Shown one piece after another: positions 37,858 through 46,564 of a stretch of DNA of 64,000 nucleotides. The position numbers and the translations under genes were made by a program. Below the pieces are notes generated by a model that worked only from the letters and a program-made list of their open reading frames with translations, had not been told where the DNA came from and did not search any database. The DNA is from Arthrobacter pascens (GTDB lineage: Bacteria > Actinomycetota > Actinomycetes > Actinomycetales > Micrococcaceae), in the NCBI RefSeq assembly GCF_030816475.1, contig NZ_JAUSXF010000001.1, positions 186,001 through 250,000 of the forward strand, written 5' to 3'. Each line of letters begins with the position of its first letter. Within the stretch, counting starts at the first letter, position 1.

Positions 37858-40509
37858 CTACCTGAACATTGACTGTTCCAGCGGGGTTACCGTAAGGGAC
37901 TTGAGGCTCGCGGTGCCGCCGTCGGCGAACAGCGCCACCTGGCCGGCCCCCTCCGCCGGGAACACCTGATCCGTGATGGTTCGTTGGCCGCCTTGGGTGA
38001 AGACCTCAACCGAGGAGCGGTCCACATAGATGCGCAGTGTCACAGTGCCGTCCGCATTCAAGGTGACGGGGGCCGAATCCACGGAAGTGAACAGGGGATT
38101 GAATCCGGTGTTTCCGGAGTTGCTCCTGTCCACGTATACCTCTCGTGTAGAGGCGTCGTAACCGATCACGGTGGAGTGTGTGGCATCGCCGAGGACGGTG
38201 ATGCCTGACTTTGCCGCTGTTCCGGGCGCGAATGTCACGTCGATCCGCTGGACGTTGCCCGAGGCAGATGCGGGCAGGGGATGGGTGCCGGGGGCTATGC
38301 TCTGGGCCTTCTTGGTGCTGTAGCTCGCCTTGGTGCCCAATTTGTCGACCTGCTTCACGGCCTGTTGCGTGAGCCGGGGGCCTGCCGGGGTTTGCGTCAG
38401 TGACACTTCACGGGGGAGGGACATGGCACTGCGCCACGGTGAGGTGGGGATGGTGTTGGCGTAGTCCCAGTTGTTCATCCAGCCCAGCATGACGCGCTTG
38501 TCCTGTGGCATGTTGCCGAAGGAGACAGACGCGTAGTAGTCCCGGCCGTAGTCCAGCCAGTCGTAGGAGTTGATCCGCGGCTTTGCCGGTTCGGACGAGG
38601 CGATGAATTCGTCTGCCAGGATGTGTCCCCAGCCGAATCGGTTGTTGTCAACGATCCTGATCTGCGCCTGGCGTCCCTTGAATTCGGACACGTTCCAGTT
38701 TGCCCAGTCCAGTACCTCGCTGTTTGCTCCCGTTGTGGAGCGGACCACTTGGCCGTCCACCACAAGGTTCACGGTGGTCTCATCTGAACGGGGCACGGCC
38801 GCCTGGTCCGTCAGCATGACATGGTCGAGAGTGAGGTGCCCCCAGCCGCCGGTGGCCTGGTCGACGATCCTCAGCTGCGCCTGCCTGCCGGCAAACTCTG
38901 AAACGTCCCAGCCCTTCCAGTTGAGCTGGCCGGCGTCGTCCCCTGCCAGGGTCCGCACGACGTTTCCGTCCACCAGCAACTGGGCCTCCAGGACCTGTCC
39001 TGTGTCGGGGCTGCGGTGCCCGCCGCCCACCAGCATGCTGATGAAGTTTCTTGAGATCGTGAATTCCGGGGACGTCAAGGTTCCTTGCCGGTCGTCGCTT
39101 GGGGCTCCGCCGGTTTCATAGGTGTTGATCCGCTTGGTGCCGATGTAATAGTCCCCGCCGGCGCTGGCCGGCTGGTACGACGGCAGGAGGTCGCCGGTGC
39201 CGGTCCAGCCGTAGTCGGCGAGGGTGCTGCCGTCCGGGACCTCGAAGCCGTTGAACAGCAGGTCGCCGGGAGGGGGAGTGTTGTCCAGTTTGTCGGACAC
39301 CCTCGGGTGCTGGCCGCCGCCCACCAGGAAATTGATGTAGTCGCTGTCGACCGTGAAGCCGGGGGAGGACATCGAGCCCAGCGGCCAGTCGCCATCGTTG
39401 AAGGAATTGACCAACCCGGCGCCGGTGAAGCCGCTGACTGTGTTCTGGCCAGGAAGGGATCCGGCCGCCGGAGCATCTCCGAGCGGGCCGTTCTTCCAGT
39501 TCCCGGGCTCGTTGTTCACTGTCCAGCCGTTGTAGGTGCCGTCGTTGAACCCGGCTATCGGGGTCCCGGCAGGAACGGCTCCCTCAGGCTTGGTGCTTTC
39601 GGAGGTGAAGGTAGTGCCGTCGAATCGGCCCACGAAGTACTGTCCCGCCGAACCGCCGGCCACGCCGCCCGGATTGACGTTGACCACCATGACCCATTTG
39701 ACGTTGTTCGGGTCACCGTCCACGGCCAGCGGGAAGAGATCCGGGCATTCCCAGAGTCCGCCGGTGGCGTTGGCCGGGCCGAACTCGCTCAAGGGCGTCC
39801 AGTCCTTGAGGTTGGCGGATTTGTAGAGAAGCACCTTGTGGTCAGTGGCTTCGACGGCGGCCATCACCCAGTAGCCGCCGCCTGCCGGTGAGCTGTACCA
39901 GAAAACCTTGGGGTCGCGGAAGTTGGCGGAATTGCGGTTCAGCACCGGGTTGCCGCTGTACTTGGTCCAGGTCTTGCCATCATCGATGCTGTAGGCCAGC
40001 GACTGGGCCTGCAATCCGCGGTGCGGCGAAGCGTCCTTGTATGCGCTGGTGTAGATGGCTATCAAGGGCGGATTTTCGGCTGTCCCTAAGCCTGAGGAGT
40101 TGTCCTTGTCCACCACGACGCTGCCCGAGAAGACGTCCTCCTGGTCGTCCGTGGAGATGGCCAGCGGCTGCTCCTGCCAGTGCACCAGGTCTGTAGACGT
40201 GGCGTGCCCCCATGACATGTTCCCCCACGTGTTTCCAGAGGGATTGTGCTGGTAGTACAGGTGGTAGATCCCCTTGTAGTAGACCATTCCGTTGGGGTCG
40301 TTCATCCAGTTTTTCGCCGGGGAGAAATGGATTGCCGGACGGTATTGTTCCTGCCCGAGCACACCTTGGCTCGTGGAGGATCCCGGAATTCCGACGTCGG
40401 ACTGCGCCGCCGTAGCGGGCCCCGCAGCGGCGAGCAGGCCGGCAAGTGTTAAGCCGACCAGTGTGATGGCCGAGCAGGATTGGATTCCGGCTTTTCGTTT
40501 CCTATGCAT
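37858..40509 (-). CDS. sacC: Secreted GH32 fructan hydrolase (levanase/exo-fructosidase) with inserted modules
   Basis: An 883-residue exported enzyme. The signal peptide ends near residue 35 (GPATAAQS). GH32 motifs are WMNDPNG (nucleophile D71), NFRDPKV (RDP at 198-200) and WECPDLF (acid/base E254), followed by the C-terminal beta-sandwich (VYVDRSNSGN, RIYVDRSSVEVFTQGG). Between about residues 300 and 640 lies a long insertion with repeated beta-sandwich-like units (VSEFAGRQAQLRIVDQ and VSEFKGRQAQIRIVDN), as in levanases with extra carbohydrate-binding parts. It splits levan, inulin or sucrose outside the cell, feeding the importer encoded across the divergent LacI control region. Confidence 0.92.
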   Translation of the reverse strand: MHRKRKAGIQSCSAITLVGLTLAGLLAAAGPATAAQSDVGIPGSSTSQGVLGQEQYRPAIHFSPAKNWMNDPNGMVYYKGIYHLYYQHNPSGNTWGNMSWGHATSTDLVHWQEQPLAISTDDQEDVFSGSVVVDKDNSSGLGTAENPPLIAIYTSAYKDASPHRGLQAQSLAYSIDDGKTWTKYSGNPVLNRNSANFRDPKVFWYSSPAGGGYWVMAAVEATDHKVLLYKSANLKDWTPLSEFGPANATGGLWECPDLFPLAVDGDPNNVKWVMVVNVNPGGVAGGSAGQYFVGRFDGTTFTSESTKPEGAVPAGTPIAGFNDGTYNGWTVNNEPGNWKNGPLGDAPAAGSLPGQNTVSGFTGAGLVNSFNDGDWPLGSMSSPGFTVDSDYINFLVGGGQHPRVSDKLDNTPPPGDLLFNGFEVPDGSTLADYGWTGTGDLLPSYQPASAGGDYYIGTKRINTYETGGAPSDDRQGTLTSPEFTISRNFISMLVGGGHRSPDTGQVLEAQLLVDGNVVRTLAGDDAGQLNWKGWDVSEFAGRQAQLRIVDQATGGWGHLTLDHVMLTDQAAVPRSDETTVNLVVDGQVVRSTTGANSEVLDWANWNVSEFKGRQAQIRIVDNNRFGWGHILADEFIASSEPAKPRINSYDWLDYGRDYYASVSFGNMPQDKRVMLGWMNNWDYANTIPTSPWRSAMSLPREVSLTQTPAGPRLTQQAVKQVDKLGTKASYSTKKAQSIAPGTHPLPASASGNVQRIDVTFAPGTAAKSGITVLGDATHSTVIGYDASTREVYVDRSNSGNTGFNPLFTSVDSAPVTLNADGTVTLRIYVDRSSVEVFTQGGQRTITDQVFPAEGAGQVALFADGGTASLKSLTVTPLEQSMFR

Positions 40510-40549
40510 GCTTCAAGTCGCCCTTCATCGCGCGTGTCTTCCCTTGGTA

Positions 40550-40601
40550 GACAACGTTGTCAGTGGAGGGAACGTTAGGGTAAGTCCACGAGACAAGTCA
40601 A
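40550..40601 (-). promoter_or_regulatory. Levanase promoter and LacI-type operator
   Basis: On the minus strand TTGACT (40601-40596), an 18-base spacer and TAACGT (40577-40572) form a promoter. The perfect palindrome GACAACGTTGTC (40550-40561) covers the expected transcription start, as a LacI-family repressor site would. Confidence 0.5.
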
Positions 40602-40616
40602 TGATCAAAAAAGTCG

Positions 40617-40675
40617 TTGACACGCTTTAGTAACGCGGGTAACCTCGATCACGCAGCTTGGTAACGCGCTTTACC
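40617..40675 (+). promoter_or_regulatory. lacI promoter and second operator
   Basis: TTGACA (40617-40622), a 17-base spacer and TAACCT (40640-40645) read toward the LacI gene. GTAACGCGGGTAAC overlaps the -10 box and GGTAACGCGCTTTACC (40660-40675) follows it; both are near-palindromes with a CGCG/GCGC centre typical of LacI operators. Confidence 0.5.
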
Positions 40676-40755
40676 CACAAGGCCGAACGCGTATCCCAAC
40701 ACAGAACACACCGCCAGTCACAGCGCCGGCGTCAACGGAGACCACGGAGAATTCA

Positions 40756-41826
40756 ATGGCGAAAATCAGCCCCACCACGAGCCCGTCAGCACTGCGGGCT
40801 CGGGGCGTCACCATGAACGATGTCGCGAACTACGCCGGCGTCAGCCGCACCACGGTTTCTTTCGTCCTGAACAATCGGGTCACGGCCAACATCTCGGAGG
40901 AAACCCGCGGGCGCATCATCGAGGCCGTGCAGGCACTGGGTTACCGTCCAAATGCCGGCGCACGCGCTCTGGCCTCCCAGCGCAGCGACTGGTACGGGCT
41001 GGTGACGGAAATCGTGACGGCGCCGTTCGCCGTCAACATCATCAAGGGGGCGCAGGACCAAGCCTGGCTCGACCGCCGGTTCCTGCTCATCGCGCCTTCC
41101 GACCAGGCCGATGCCGTAGGACCCAACCAGGGCCTGGAAGACGCAGCCACCGAAAAGCTGCTGGAACAACGCGTGGAAGGACTCCTGTACGCGGCAACGT
41201 ACCACCGCGCCGTGCATGTTCCGGAAAGCGCCCACGAGGTGCCCACTGTCCTGATCAATTGTTTCGACGCGGACGGAAAGCTGCCCTCGATCGTCCCGGA
41301 CGAGCGCGCGGGCGGCAGGATTGCCGTCGAGCGTTTGCTCCAGGCAGGCCACAGCAGGATCGGAGTCATCAACCTGGACCCGCACATTCCCGCGGCCGTC
41401 GGGCGTTTGGCGGGTGCACGCGAAGCACTCGCCGGTGCCGGGCTGGAACTGGATCCGGAGCTCGTCGTTTCGGGACATGCGACGGCGGATGGAGGCTACG
41501 AGGCGGCCTGCGAAATCCTGGACCACTATCCGAAAGATCAAAGGCCGACCGCTCTCTTCTGCCTGAACGACCGCATGGCGATGGGCGCTTACGACGCCAT
41601 CAAGGAACGGGGACTCACCATCCCCGGTGACATCGCCGTGATCGGCTTCGACAACCAGGAACTGATTGCGGCCTACCTCAGGCCAAAGCTGACCACGGTT
41701 GCGTTGCCATTCGAAAAAATGGGCGCTCTGGGAGTCCAGACGCTCGCCGCTCTGACAGCAGGACAGCCGATCACTGCCGACCAGCAATTGGTCGACTGTC
41801 CGCTGCTAGAACGCTCTTCGGTCTGA
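40756..41826 (+). CDS. LacI-family regulator of fructan use
   Basis: A 356-residue repressor. The N-terminal helix-turn-helix and hinge read MNDVANYAGVSRTTVSFVLNN and IIEAVQALGYRPNAGARALAS. The periplasmic-binding-like effector domain follows, with RIGVINLDPHIPAAVGRLAG and PTALFCLNDRMAMGAYDAIKERGL. ATG 40756 follows GGAGA. It sits between the divergent levanase gene and the downstream importer/GH32 operon, so it most probably represses both until a fructose-containing oligosaccharide or derivative binds. Confidence 0.92.
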   Translation: MAKISPTTSPSALRARGVTMNDVANYAGVSRTTVSFVLNNRVTANISEETRGRIIEAVQALGYRPNAGARALASQRSDWYGLVTEIVTAPFAVNIIKGAQDQAWLDRRFLLIAPSDQADAVGPNQGLEDAATEKLLEQRVEGLLYAATYHRAVHVPESAHEVPTVLINCFDADGKLPSIVPDERAGGRIAVERLLQAGHSRIGVINLDPHIPAAVGRLAGAREALAGAGLELDPELVVSGHATADGGYEAACEILDHYPKDQRPTALFCLNDRMAMGAYDAIKERGLTIPGDIAVIGFDNQELIAAYLRPKLTTVALPFEKMGALGVQTLAALTAGQPITADQQLVDCPLLERSSV

Positions 41827-41829
41827 CCG

Positions 41830-41843
41830 CGAAATCAATTTCG
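41830..41843 (+). other. Short perfect inverted repeat between lacI and the binding-protein gene
   Basis: CGAAAT-CA-ATTTCG starts three bases after the lacI stop. It may be a weak hairpin or an extra operator ahead of the transporter operon. Confidence 0.35.
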
Positions 41844-41904
41844 AAGAGCTAACCCTCACCCACCCCTTCACCTTGCTGATGAAGATAGGAAAGAGACAAC
41901 CATC

Positions 41905-43584
41905 ATGACACAACCCCGATACCTGAGGTCTGCCCGCATCACCGCGGCCGGGCTGGTGGTAGGCGCACTGCTGCTGACCGGCTGTGCAGCCACCGTCAAC
42001 AAGTCAGGCACAAGCTCCTCGACTTCGGACAACACGAACGCCATGCTCACCATCCCACGGGAAGACATGAGCACCTTCGACCGCAACTTCAATCCCTTTG
42101 CGCCCGCGGTGAATCCCATGGTCAACCAGGCGATCTACGAACCCCTGTTGGTCTTCAACCCGGCCAAGGGAGACACGACGCCGTGGCTCGCCACCGAATG
42201 GAAGACTGCTGCTGACGGCAAATCCATCACCTTCACCCTGCGCGACGGTGTGAAGTGGTCCGATGGCAAGCCACTCGTGGCCGACGACGTCGCCTACACG
42301 TTCGAGCTGCAGAAGAAGCTCAAGGGCGGCTACGAGTACCTCGTCGGCGCCACCGCCGAGGGAACCAACAAGGTGACCTTCACCTTCAACAAGCCTTGGT
42401 CTCCGGCGCTCTACGAAGTGGGCCAGCTACCCATTCTGCCCAAGCACATCTGGTCTGCGATCGCCGACCCGGCGAAGGACGCCAACGCCACGCCCGTGGG
42501 AACAGGACCTTACACGGAGGTCGATTCCTTCCAGGCTCAGTCCTACGCACTCAAGAAAAACCCCAACTACTGGCAGCCGGAAAAACAGAAGATTGCTGGC
42601 ATCAAGATGCTTGCAATGTCCGGCAACGACGCAGCCAATCTGGCCAGCGTCAACGGGGACGTCGACTGGTCCACCCAGTTCATCCCAAACATCGAGAAGA
42701 CCTTCATCTCCAAAGACAAGGAGCACCGCCACTACTGGTTCCCGCCCACGGGTGCCATGATCAATTGGCAGCTCAACACCACCAAGGCTCCGTTTAACGA
42801 CTCAAAGGTGCGCAAGGCGCTCAGCATGGCCGTGAACCGCGACCAAGTGACCAAGATCGGGATGAGCGGCTACGCCCAGCCCGCCGACTGCACCGGCCTT
42901 TCCGGCAACTACGAGAAATGGAAGAACCCGGCCGTCAAGGACAACTGCAGCTGGACCAAGCTCAACGTGGACGAAGCCAACAAAGTCTTGGACGAAGCCG
43001 GCTACCCCAAGGGGGCCGACGGCAAGCGCACCTTGAAGGATGGAATGCCTTTCGAGTTCAAGATCTCCGTGGGCGCCAGCTCCTCCGACTGGCTGTCCGT
43101 AGCCAACGTGATCTCACAGAACCTCCAAGCAGTGGGAGTCACGGCCAAGGTGGACTCTCCGGACTGGGCCTCCGTGGTGGCCGGATACGAACAGGGCACG
43201 TTTGACTCCGGCATTGTCTGGAGCGCCAACGATCCCAGCCCGTTCAAGTACTTCAACAATGCCATGGGCAGCGCCACGGTGAAGCCGGTCGGCACCAAGA
43301 CGTTCGACAACTACCACCGCTTTGGTGACCCCAAAGCCGATGCGCTCCTGCAGGATTTCGTTGCCGCCGGCGATGAAGCCAAGCAGAAGGACGTCGCCTA
43401 CAAGCTCCAGGAAGAATACAACGACGCCGCCCCGCTGGTGCCGCTGTTCTCAGGACCTGAATGGGGCGACTATACGGACGTCCACTTCACGGGGTGGCCG
43501 TCGCAGGACAACCCTTATGCCACACTTTCCGATCGTTCTCCTACCACGGTGCTGATTCTCACCACTTTGGAACCGCGCAAGTAA
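41905..43584 (+). CDS. ABC transporter substrate-binding lipoprotein, family 5 (Opp/Dpp type)
   Basis: A 559-residue lipoprotein with a signal peptide and lipobox LLLTGC (lipidated C27). Family-5 marks are FNPFAPAVNPMVNQAIYEPLL, FTLRDGVKWSDGKPLVADDVAYTF and VRKALSMAVNRDQVTKIGMSG. This family carries peptides, nickel or oligosaccharides. The gene lies between a LacI regulator and a cytoplasmic GH32 enzyme, so the expected cargo is a fructo-oligosaccharide such as levanbiose. A strong hairpin (43610-43645) separates it from the permeases, favouring higher expression of the binding protein. Confidence 0.92.
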   Translation: MTQPRYLRSARITAAGLVVGALLLTGCAATVNKSGTSSSTSDNTNAMLTIPREDMSTFDRNFNPFAPAVNPMVNQAIYEPLLVFNPAKGDTTPWLATEWKTAADGKSITFTLRDGVKWSDGKPLVADDVAYTFELQKKLKGGYEYLVGATAEGTNKVTFTFNKPWSPALYEVGQLPILPKHIWSAIADPAKDANATPVGTGPYTEVDSFQAQSYALKKNPNYWQPEKQKIAGIKMLAMSGNDAANLASVNGDVDWSTQFIPNIEKTFISKDKEHRHYWFPPTGAMINWQLNTTKAPFNDSKVRKALSMAVNRDQVTKIGMSGYAQPADCTGLSGNYEKWKNPAVKDNCSWTKLNVDEANKVLDEAGYPKGADGKRTLKDGMPFEFKISVGASSSDWLSVANVISQNLQAVGVTAKVDSPDWASVVAGYEQGTFDSGIVWSANDPSPFKYFNNAMGSATVKPVGTKTFDNYHRFGDPKADALLQDFVAAGDEAKQKDVAYKLQEEYNDAAPLVPLFSGPEWGDYTDVHFTGWPSQDNPYATLSDRSPTTVLILTTLEPRK

Positions 43585-43609
43585 CAGCTGGGCCCCGCAG
43601 GGCCCCGCA

Positions 43610-43645
43610 GCCCGGCATGTCCGGCGCCGGATCACCGCGCCGGGC
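43610..43645 (+). other. mRNA hairpin after the binding-protein gene
   Basis: GCCCGGC (43610-43616) pairs with GCCGGGC (43639-43645) and encloses the perfect palindrome TCCGGCGCCGGA (43620-43631). GGCCCCGCAG is also tandemly repeated just before it. Such stems between binding-protein and permease genes commonly stabilise the upstream message. Confidence 0.55.
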
Positions 43646-43690
43646 ATGCCGCCCCCTCCCCATTACCGCAATACCTGAATGGAGGAAACC

Positions 43691-44668
43691 GTGCGCTTTA
43701 TCCTGCGCCGACTGGGTTTCTACCTGATCGCCTTCTGGGCGTCCATCACCTTGAACTTCCTGCTCCCGCGCTTCATGCCCGGTGACCCCGTCTCGCGCAT
43801 GTTTGCCCGTACCCAGGGCAAGATGCAGCCTGAACAGATCGACGCACTGCGTAAGCTGCTCGGTGTGGACGACCGTCCCCTCTGGGAGCAGTACATCGAT
43901 TATCTGCACAACATTGTCACGGGCAACATGGGCATTTCGATTTCCCGCTTCCCCGCCCCGGTCACCGAGGTCATCGCCGCCCAGATCGGCTGGACTCTCC
44001 TGCTCGGCGGCACCGCACTGGTGATTGCCGCCGTCGTAGGTAACTTGCTCGGCATCCTGGCCGCCTGGCGGCGAGGCGGCGCGATCGACTCCGCACTGCC
44101 GCCCGTGTTGATCTTCATCGGCTCCTTCCCATACTTCTGGCTAGCTATGGGCGCGCTGTACCTGTTCGGAGTGATCCTAGGCTGGTCGCCGCTGCGCCAC
44201 GCGTTCACGGACGGATTAGAGCCGGCGTTTACCTGGGAGTTCATCGGCGACGTCGGTGCTCACCTTGTACTGCCGGCCTTGACGATTGTGCTGGTGTCGA
44301 TCGGCGGGTGGATGCTTGGCATGCGCAACACGATGATCGCAACCAACTCCGAGGACTACATCACCATGGCCGAGGCCAAGGGACTACGTCCGGGACGCAT
44401 CATGTTCCGCTACGCCGCACGCAACGCCATGCTCCCCTCCGTGACCAGTTTCGGCATGAGCCTGGGCTTCGTGGTGGGCGGTGCCATGCTGACCGAGGTG
44501 GTGTTCGCGTATCCCGGCGTCGGCTACCAGCTCCTCAACGCCGTCCAAGGCCTCGACTACCCGCTTATGCAGGGCCTGTTCCTGACCATCACCGGCGCCG
44601 TGCTCCTGGCCAACTTCCTGGTGGACATCCTCTACGTCCGCCTCGACCCGCGCGTGCGCAGCAACTGA
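43691..44668 (+). CDS. ABC transporter permease (DppB/OppB type)
   Basis: A 325-residue permease with six hydrophobic segments. It begins FILRRLGFYLIAFWASITLNFLLPRFMPGDPV, the classic OppB start, and carries the EAA-type loop DYITMAEAKGLRPGRIMFRYAARNAMLP. GTG 43691 is preferred because GGAGG lies five bases upstream; an in-frame ATG 12 bases earlier overlaps that site. It pairs with the DppC-like protein encoded 10 bases downstream. Confidence 0.93.
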   Translation: MRFILRRLGFYLIAFWASITLNFLLPRFMPGDPVSRMFARTQGKMQPEQIDALRKLLGVDDRPLWEQYIDYLHNIVTGNMGISISRFPAPVTEVIAAQIGWTLLLGGTALVIAAVVGNLLGILAAWRRGGAIDSALPPVLIFIGSFPYFWLAMGALYLFGVILGWSPLRHAFTDGLEPAFTWEFIGDVGAHLVLPALTIVLVSIGGWMLGMRNTMIATNSEDYITMAEAKGLRPGRIMFRYAARNAMLPSVTSFGMSLGFVVGGAMLTEVVFAYPGVGYQLLNAVQGLDYPLMQGLFLTITGAVLLANFLVDILYVRLDPRVRSN

Positions 44669-44678
44669 GGGACCCATC

Positions 44679-45605
44679 ATGACAACAGCAATTCTGAAGC
44701 AGCCCGCTAAGCCCACAGTTGCCCCCAAGCCCAACCGCAGTTTCGTCCACGGACTTATCACCAACAAGAAGGCCCTGGTGGGCATGATCGTGATGCTCGT
44801 GTTCATCGCGCTTGCGTTGCTGGCCCCTGTGCTATTCCCCGGAGACCCGTCGCGGATCACGGCGATGGCCTCGCTGGAACCGTCTCCCGAGCACTGGCTC
44901 GGCACCACGGCCAAAGGTCAGGACGTGCTTGCCCTGACTGTCCACGCGTCCCGCAGTTCCCTGTTTGTCGGGTTGACCGTGGGCTTCGCATCCACTTTCA
45001 TCGGCATTTTGGTGGGCCTGGCCTCGGCCTACTTTGGCAAGTTCATTGACGAAGCACTGTCCCTGGTGACCAACGTCTTCCTGCTCCTGCCCGGACTGCC
45101 CCTCCTTGTCATCCTGGCCGCGTTCCTGCCGCCGGGTTTGGGAACCGTGATCCTGGTCCTCGTGGTCACTGGCTGGGCTGGGTCGGCACGTGTATTGCGC
45201 TCCCAGGCGCTGTCCATCCGCTCAAAGGACTTTGTGGCCGCGGCCGTGGTGTCCGGCGAACGGGCGGGCCGGATCATGTTCCGCGAGATCCTGCCGAACA
45301 TGGCCTCGATCGTCATGAGTACCCTGCTGGCCTGCGTAATCTACGGCATCGGCGCCCAGGCAGGCCTGGAGTTCCTTGGCCTGGGTGACGTGAGCACCGT
45401 TTCCTGGGGCAACAACCTCTTCTGGGCCGGCAACGAGGGCGCCCTACTGACTGGCAGCTGGTGGGTCTTTGTTCCCTCGGGTGTCTGCATCGCGCTGGTC
45501 GCGTTCGCACTGGCGCTCATCAACTACGCCGTGGACGAAGTCACTAATCCGCGGCTGCGGAAGATCAAAACCCCAAAAATTACCGAAAGGAGCGCCGCCA
45601 AGTGA
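44679..45605 (+). CDS. ABC transporter permease (DppC/OppC type)
   Basis: A 308-residue permease. The OppC-type N-terminal region (GLITNKKALVGMIVMLVFIALALLAPVL) is followed by HWLGTTAKGQDVLALTVHASR, the EAA loop DFVAAAVVSGERAGRIMFREILPNM and further spans. It forms the membrane channel with the preceding permease. Its stop overlaps the GTG start of the next ATPase gene by four bases. Confidence 0.93.
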   Translation: MTTAILKQPAKPTVAPKPNRSFVHGLITNKKALVGMIVMLVFIALALLAPVLFPGDPSRITAMASLEPSPEHWLGTTAKGQDVLALTVHASRSSLFVGLTVGFASTFIGILVGLASAYFGKFIDEALSLVTNVFLLLPGLPLLVILAAFLPPGLGTVILVLVVTGWAGSARVLRSQALSIRSKDFVAAAVVSGERAGRIMFREILPNMASIVMSTLLACVIYGIGAQAGLEFLGLGDVSTVSWGNNLFWAGNEGALLTGSWWVFVPSGVCIALVAFALALINYAVDEVTNPRLRKIKTPKITERSAAK

Positions 45606-46564
45606 CAGTCTCCCAAGTTTCCTTCGGCTCCCACGAGCCCGTCCTGGAGGTCAAGAACCTCACCGTCAAGTACATCGGCGACACCCGCTCCACTACCGCC
45701 GTCGACCGTCTTTCCTTCAGCATCGGGACCGGTGAGGTGTTCGGGCTGGCGGGCGAGTCCGGCTGTGGGAAGTCCACCATCGCCAACTCGATCATGCGGC
45801 TCCTCAAGCATCCCGCGAAGATCGCCGGCGGCAGCATCTCCTTCGGCGGCAAGGACGTCCTGGCCATGAGCCCGGAGGAGCTGCGGCGTTTCCGCTGGCA
45901 GGACGTGGCCATGGTGTTCCAGTCGGCCATGAACTCGCTGAACCCGGTGCTGACCATCGGCGAGCAGATCGTGGATATTTTCACCACGCATGCGGGCTAC
46001 TCGCGTAAGGAATCGGTGCGGCGTGCCGGCGAGTTGCTTGAATTGGTGAGGATCGACCCCGCACGCCTCAAGTCCTACCCGCACCAGCTCTCGGGAGGCA
46101 TGCGGCAGCGTGCCGTGATCGCCATGGCCGTAGCGCTCAAGCCGTCCCTCTTGATCCTCGACGAACCCACCACCGCGCTGGACGTCGTGGTGCAGCAGGA
46201 AATCATGGCCCAAATCAAGGAACTCCAACGCGAACTGGGCTTTTCCGTCCTCTTCATCACCCACGACATGTCCCTCATGGTGGAACTCTCGCACCGCATG
46301 GCCGTGATGTACGCAGGCCGGATCGTGGAGACCGCGAAAGCCCAGGACGTCTACGCCAACCCCCGCCACCCATACACGCAGGCCCTCATGGGCGCGTTCC
46401 CGCCGCTCACCGGTCCGCGGGTTCCGTTGACGGGACTGCCCGACGGCGTGAAGTTCCGGAACATCCCGGACCTCACCGAAGCAGCACCCGGCCACTTTGT
46501 GGCACCTGTCAGTGCGGACGCTTCAGCGGCTGACACCGCGATCATGGAAGGAGCCGCACGATGA
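45602..46564 (+). CDS. ABC transporter ATP-binding protein (DppD/OppD type)
   Basis: A 320-residue ATPase starting at GTG 45602. Walker A is GESGCGKSTI, the signature is LSGGMRQRAVIAMAV, Walker B is LLILDEPTTALDV, and the H-loop is ITHDMSL. The C-terminal oligopeptide-type extension (HPYTQALMGAFPPLTGPRVPL) is present. It overlaps both neighbours by four bases, so the importer subunits are made together. Confidence 0.94.
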   Translation: MTVSQVSFGSHEPVLEVKNLTVKYIGDTRSTTAVDRLSFSIGTGEVFGLAGESGCGKSTIANSIMRLLKHPAKIAGGSISFGGKDVLAMSPEELRRFRWQDVAMVFQSAMNSLNPVLTIGEQIVDIFTTHAGYSRKESVRRAGELLELVRIDPARLKSYPHQLSGGMRQRAVIAMAVALKPSLLILDEPTTALDVVVQQEIMAQIKELQRELGFSVLFITHDMSLMVELSHRMAVMYAGRIVETAKAQDVYANPRHPYTQALMGAFPPLTGPRVPLTGLPDGVKFRNIPDLTEAAPGHFVAPVSADASAADTAIMEGAAR

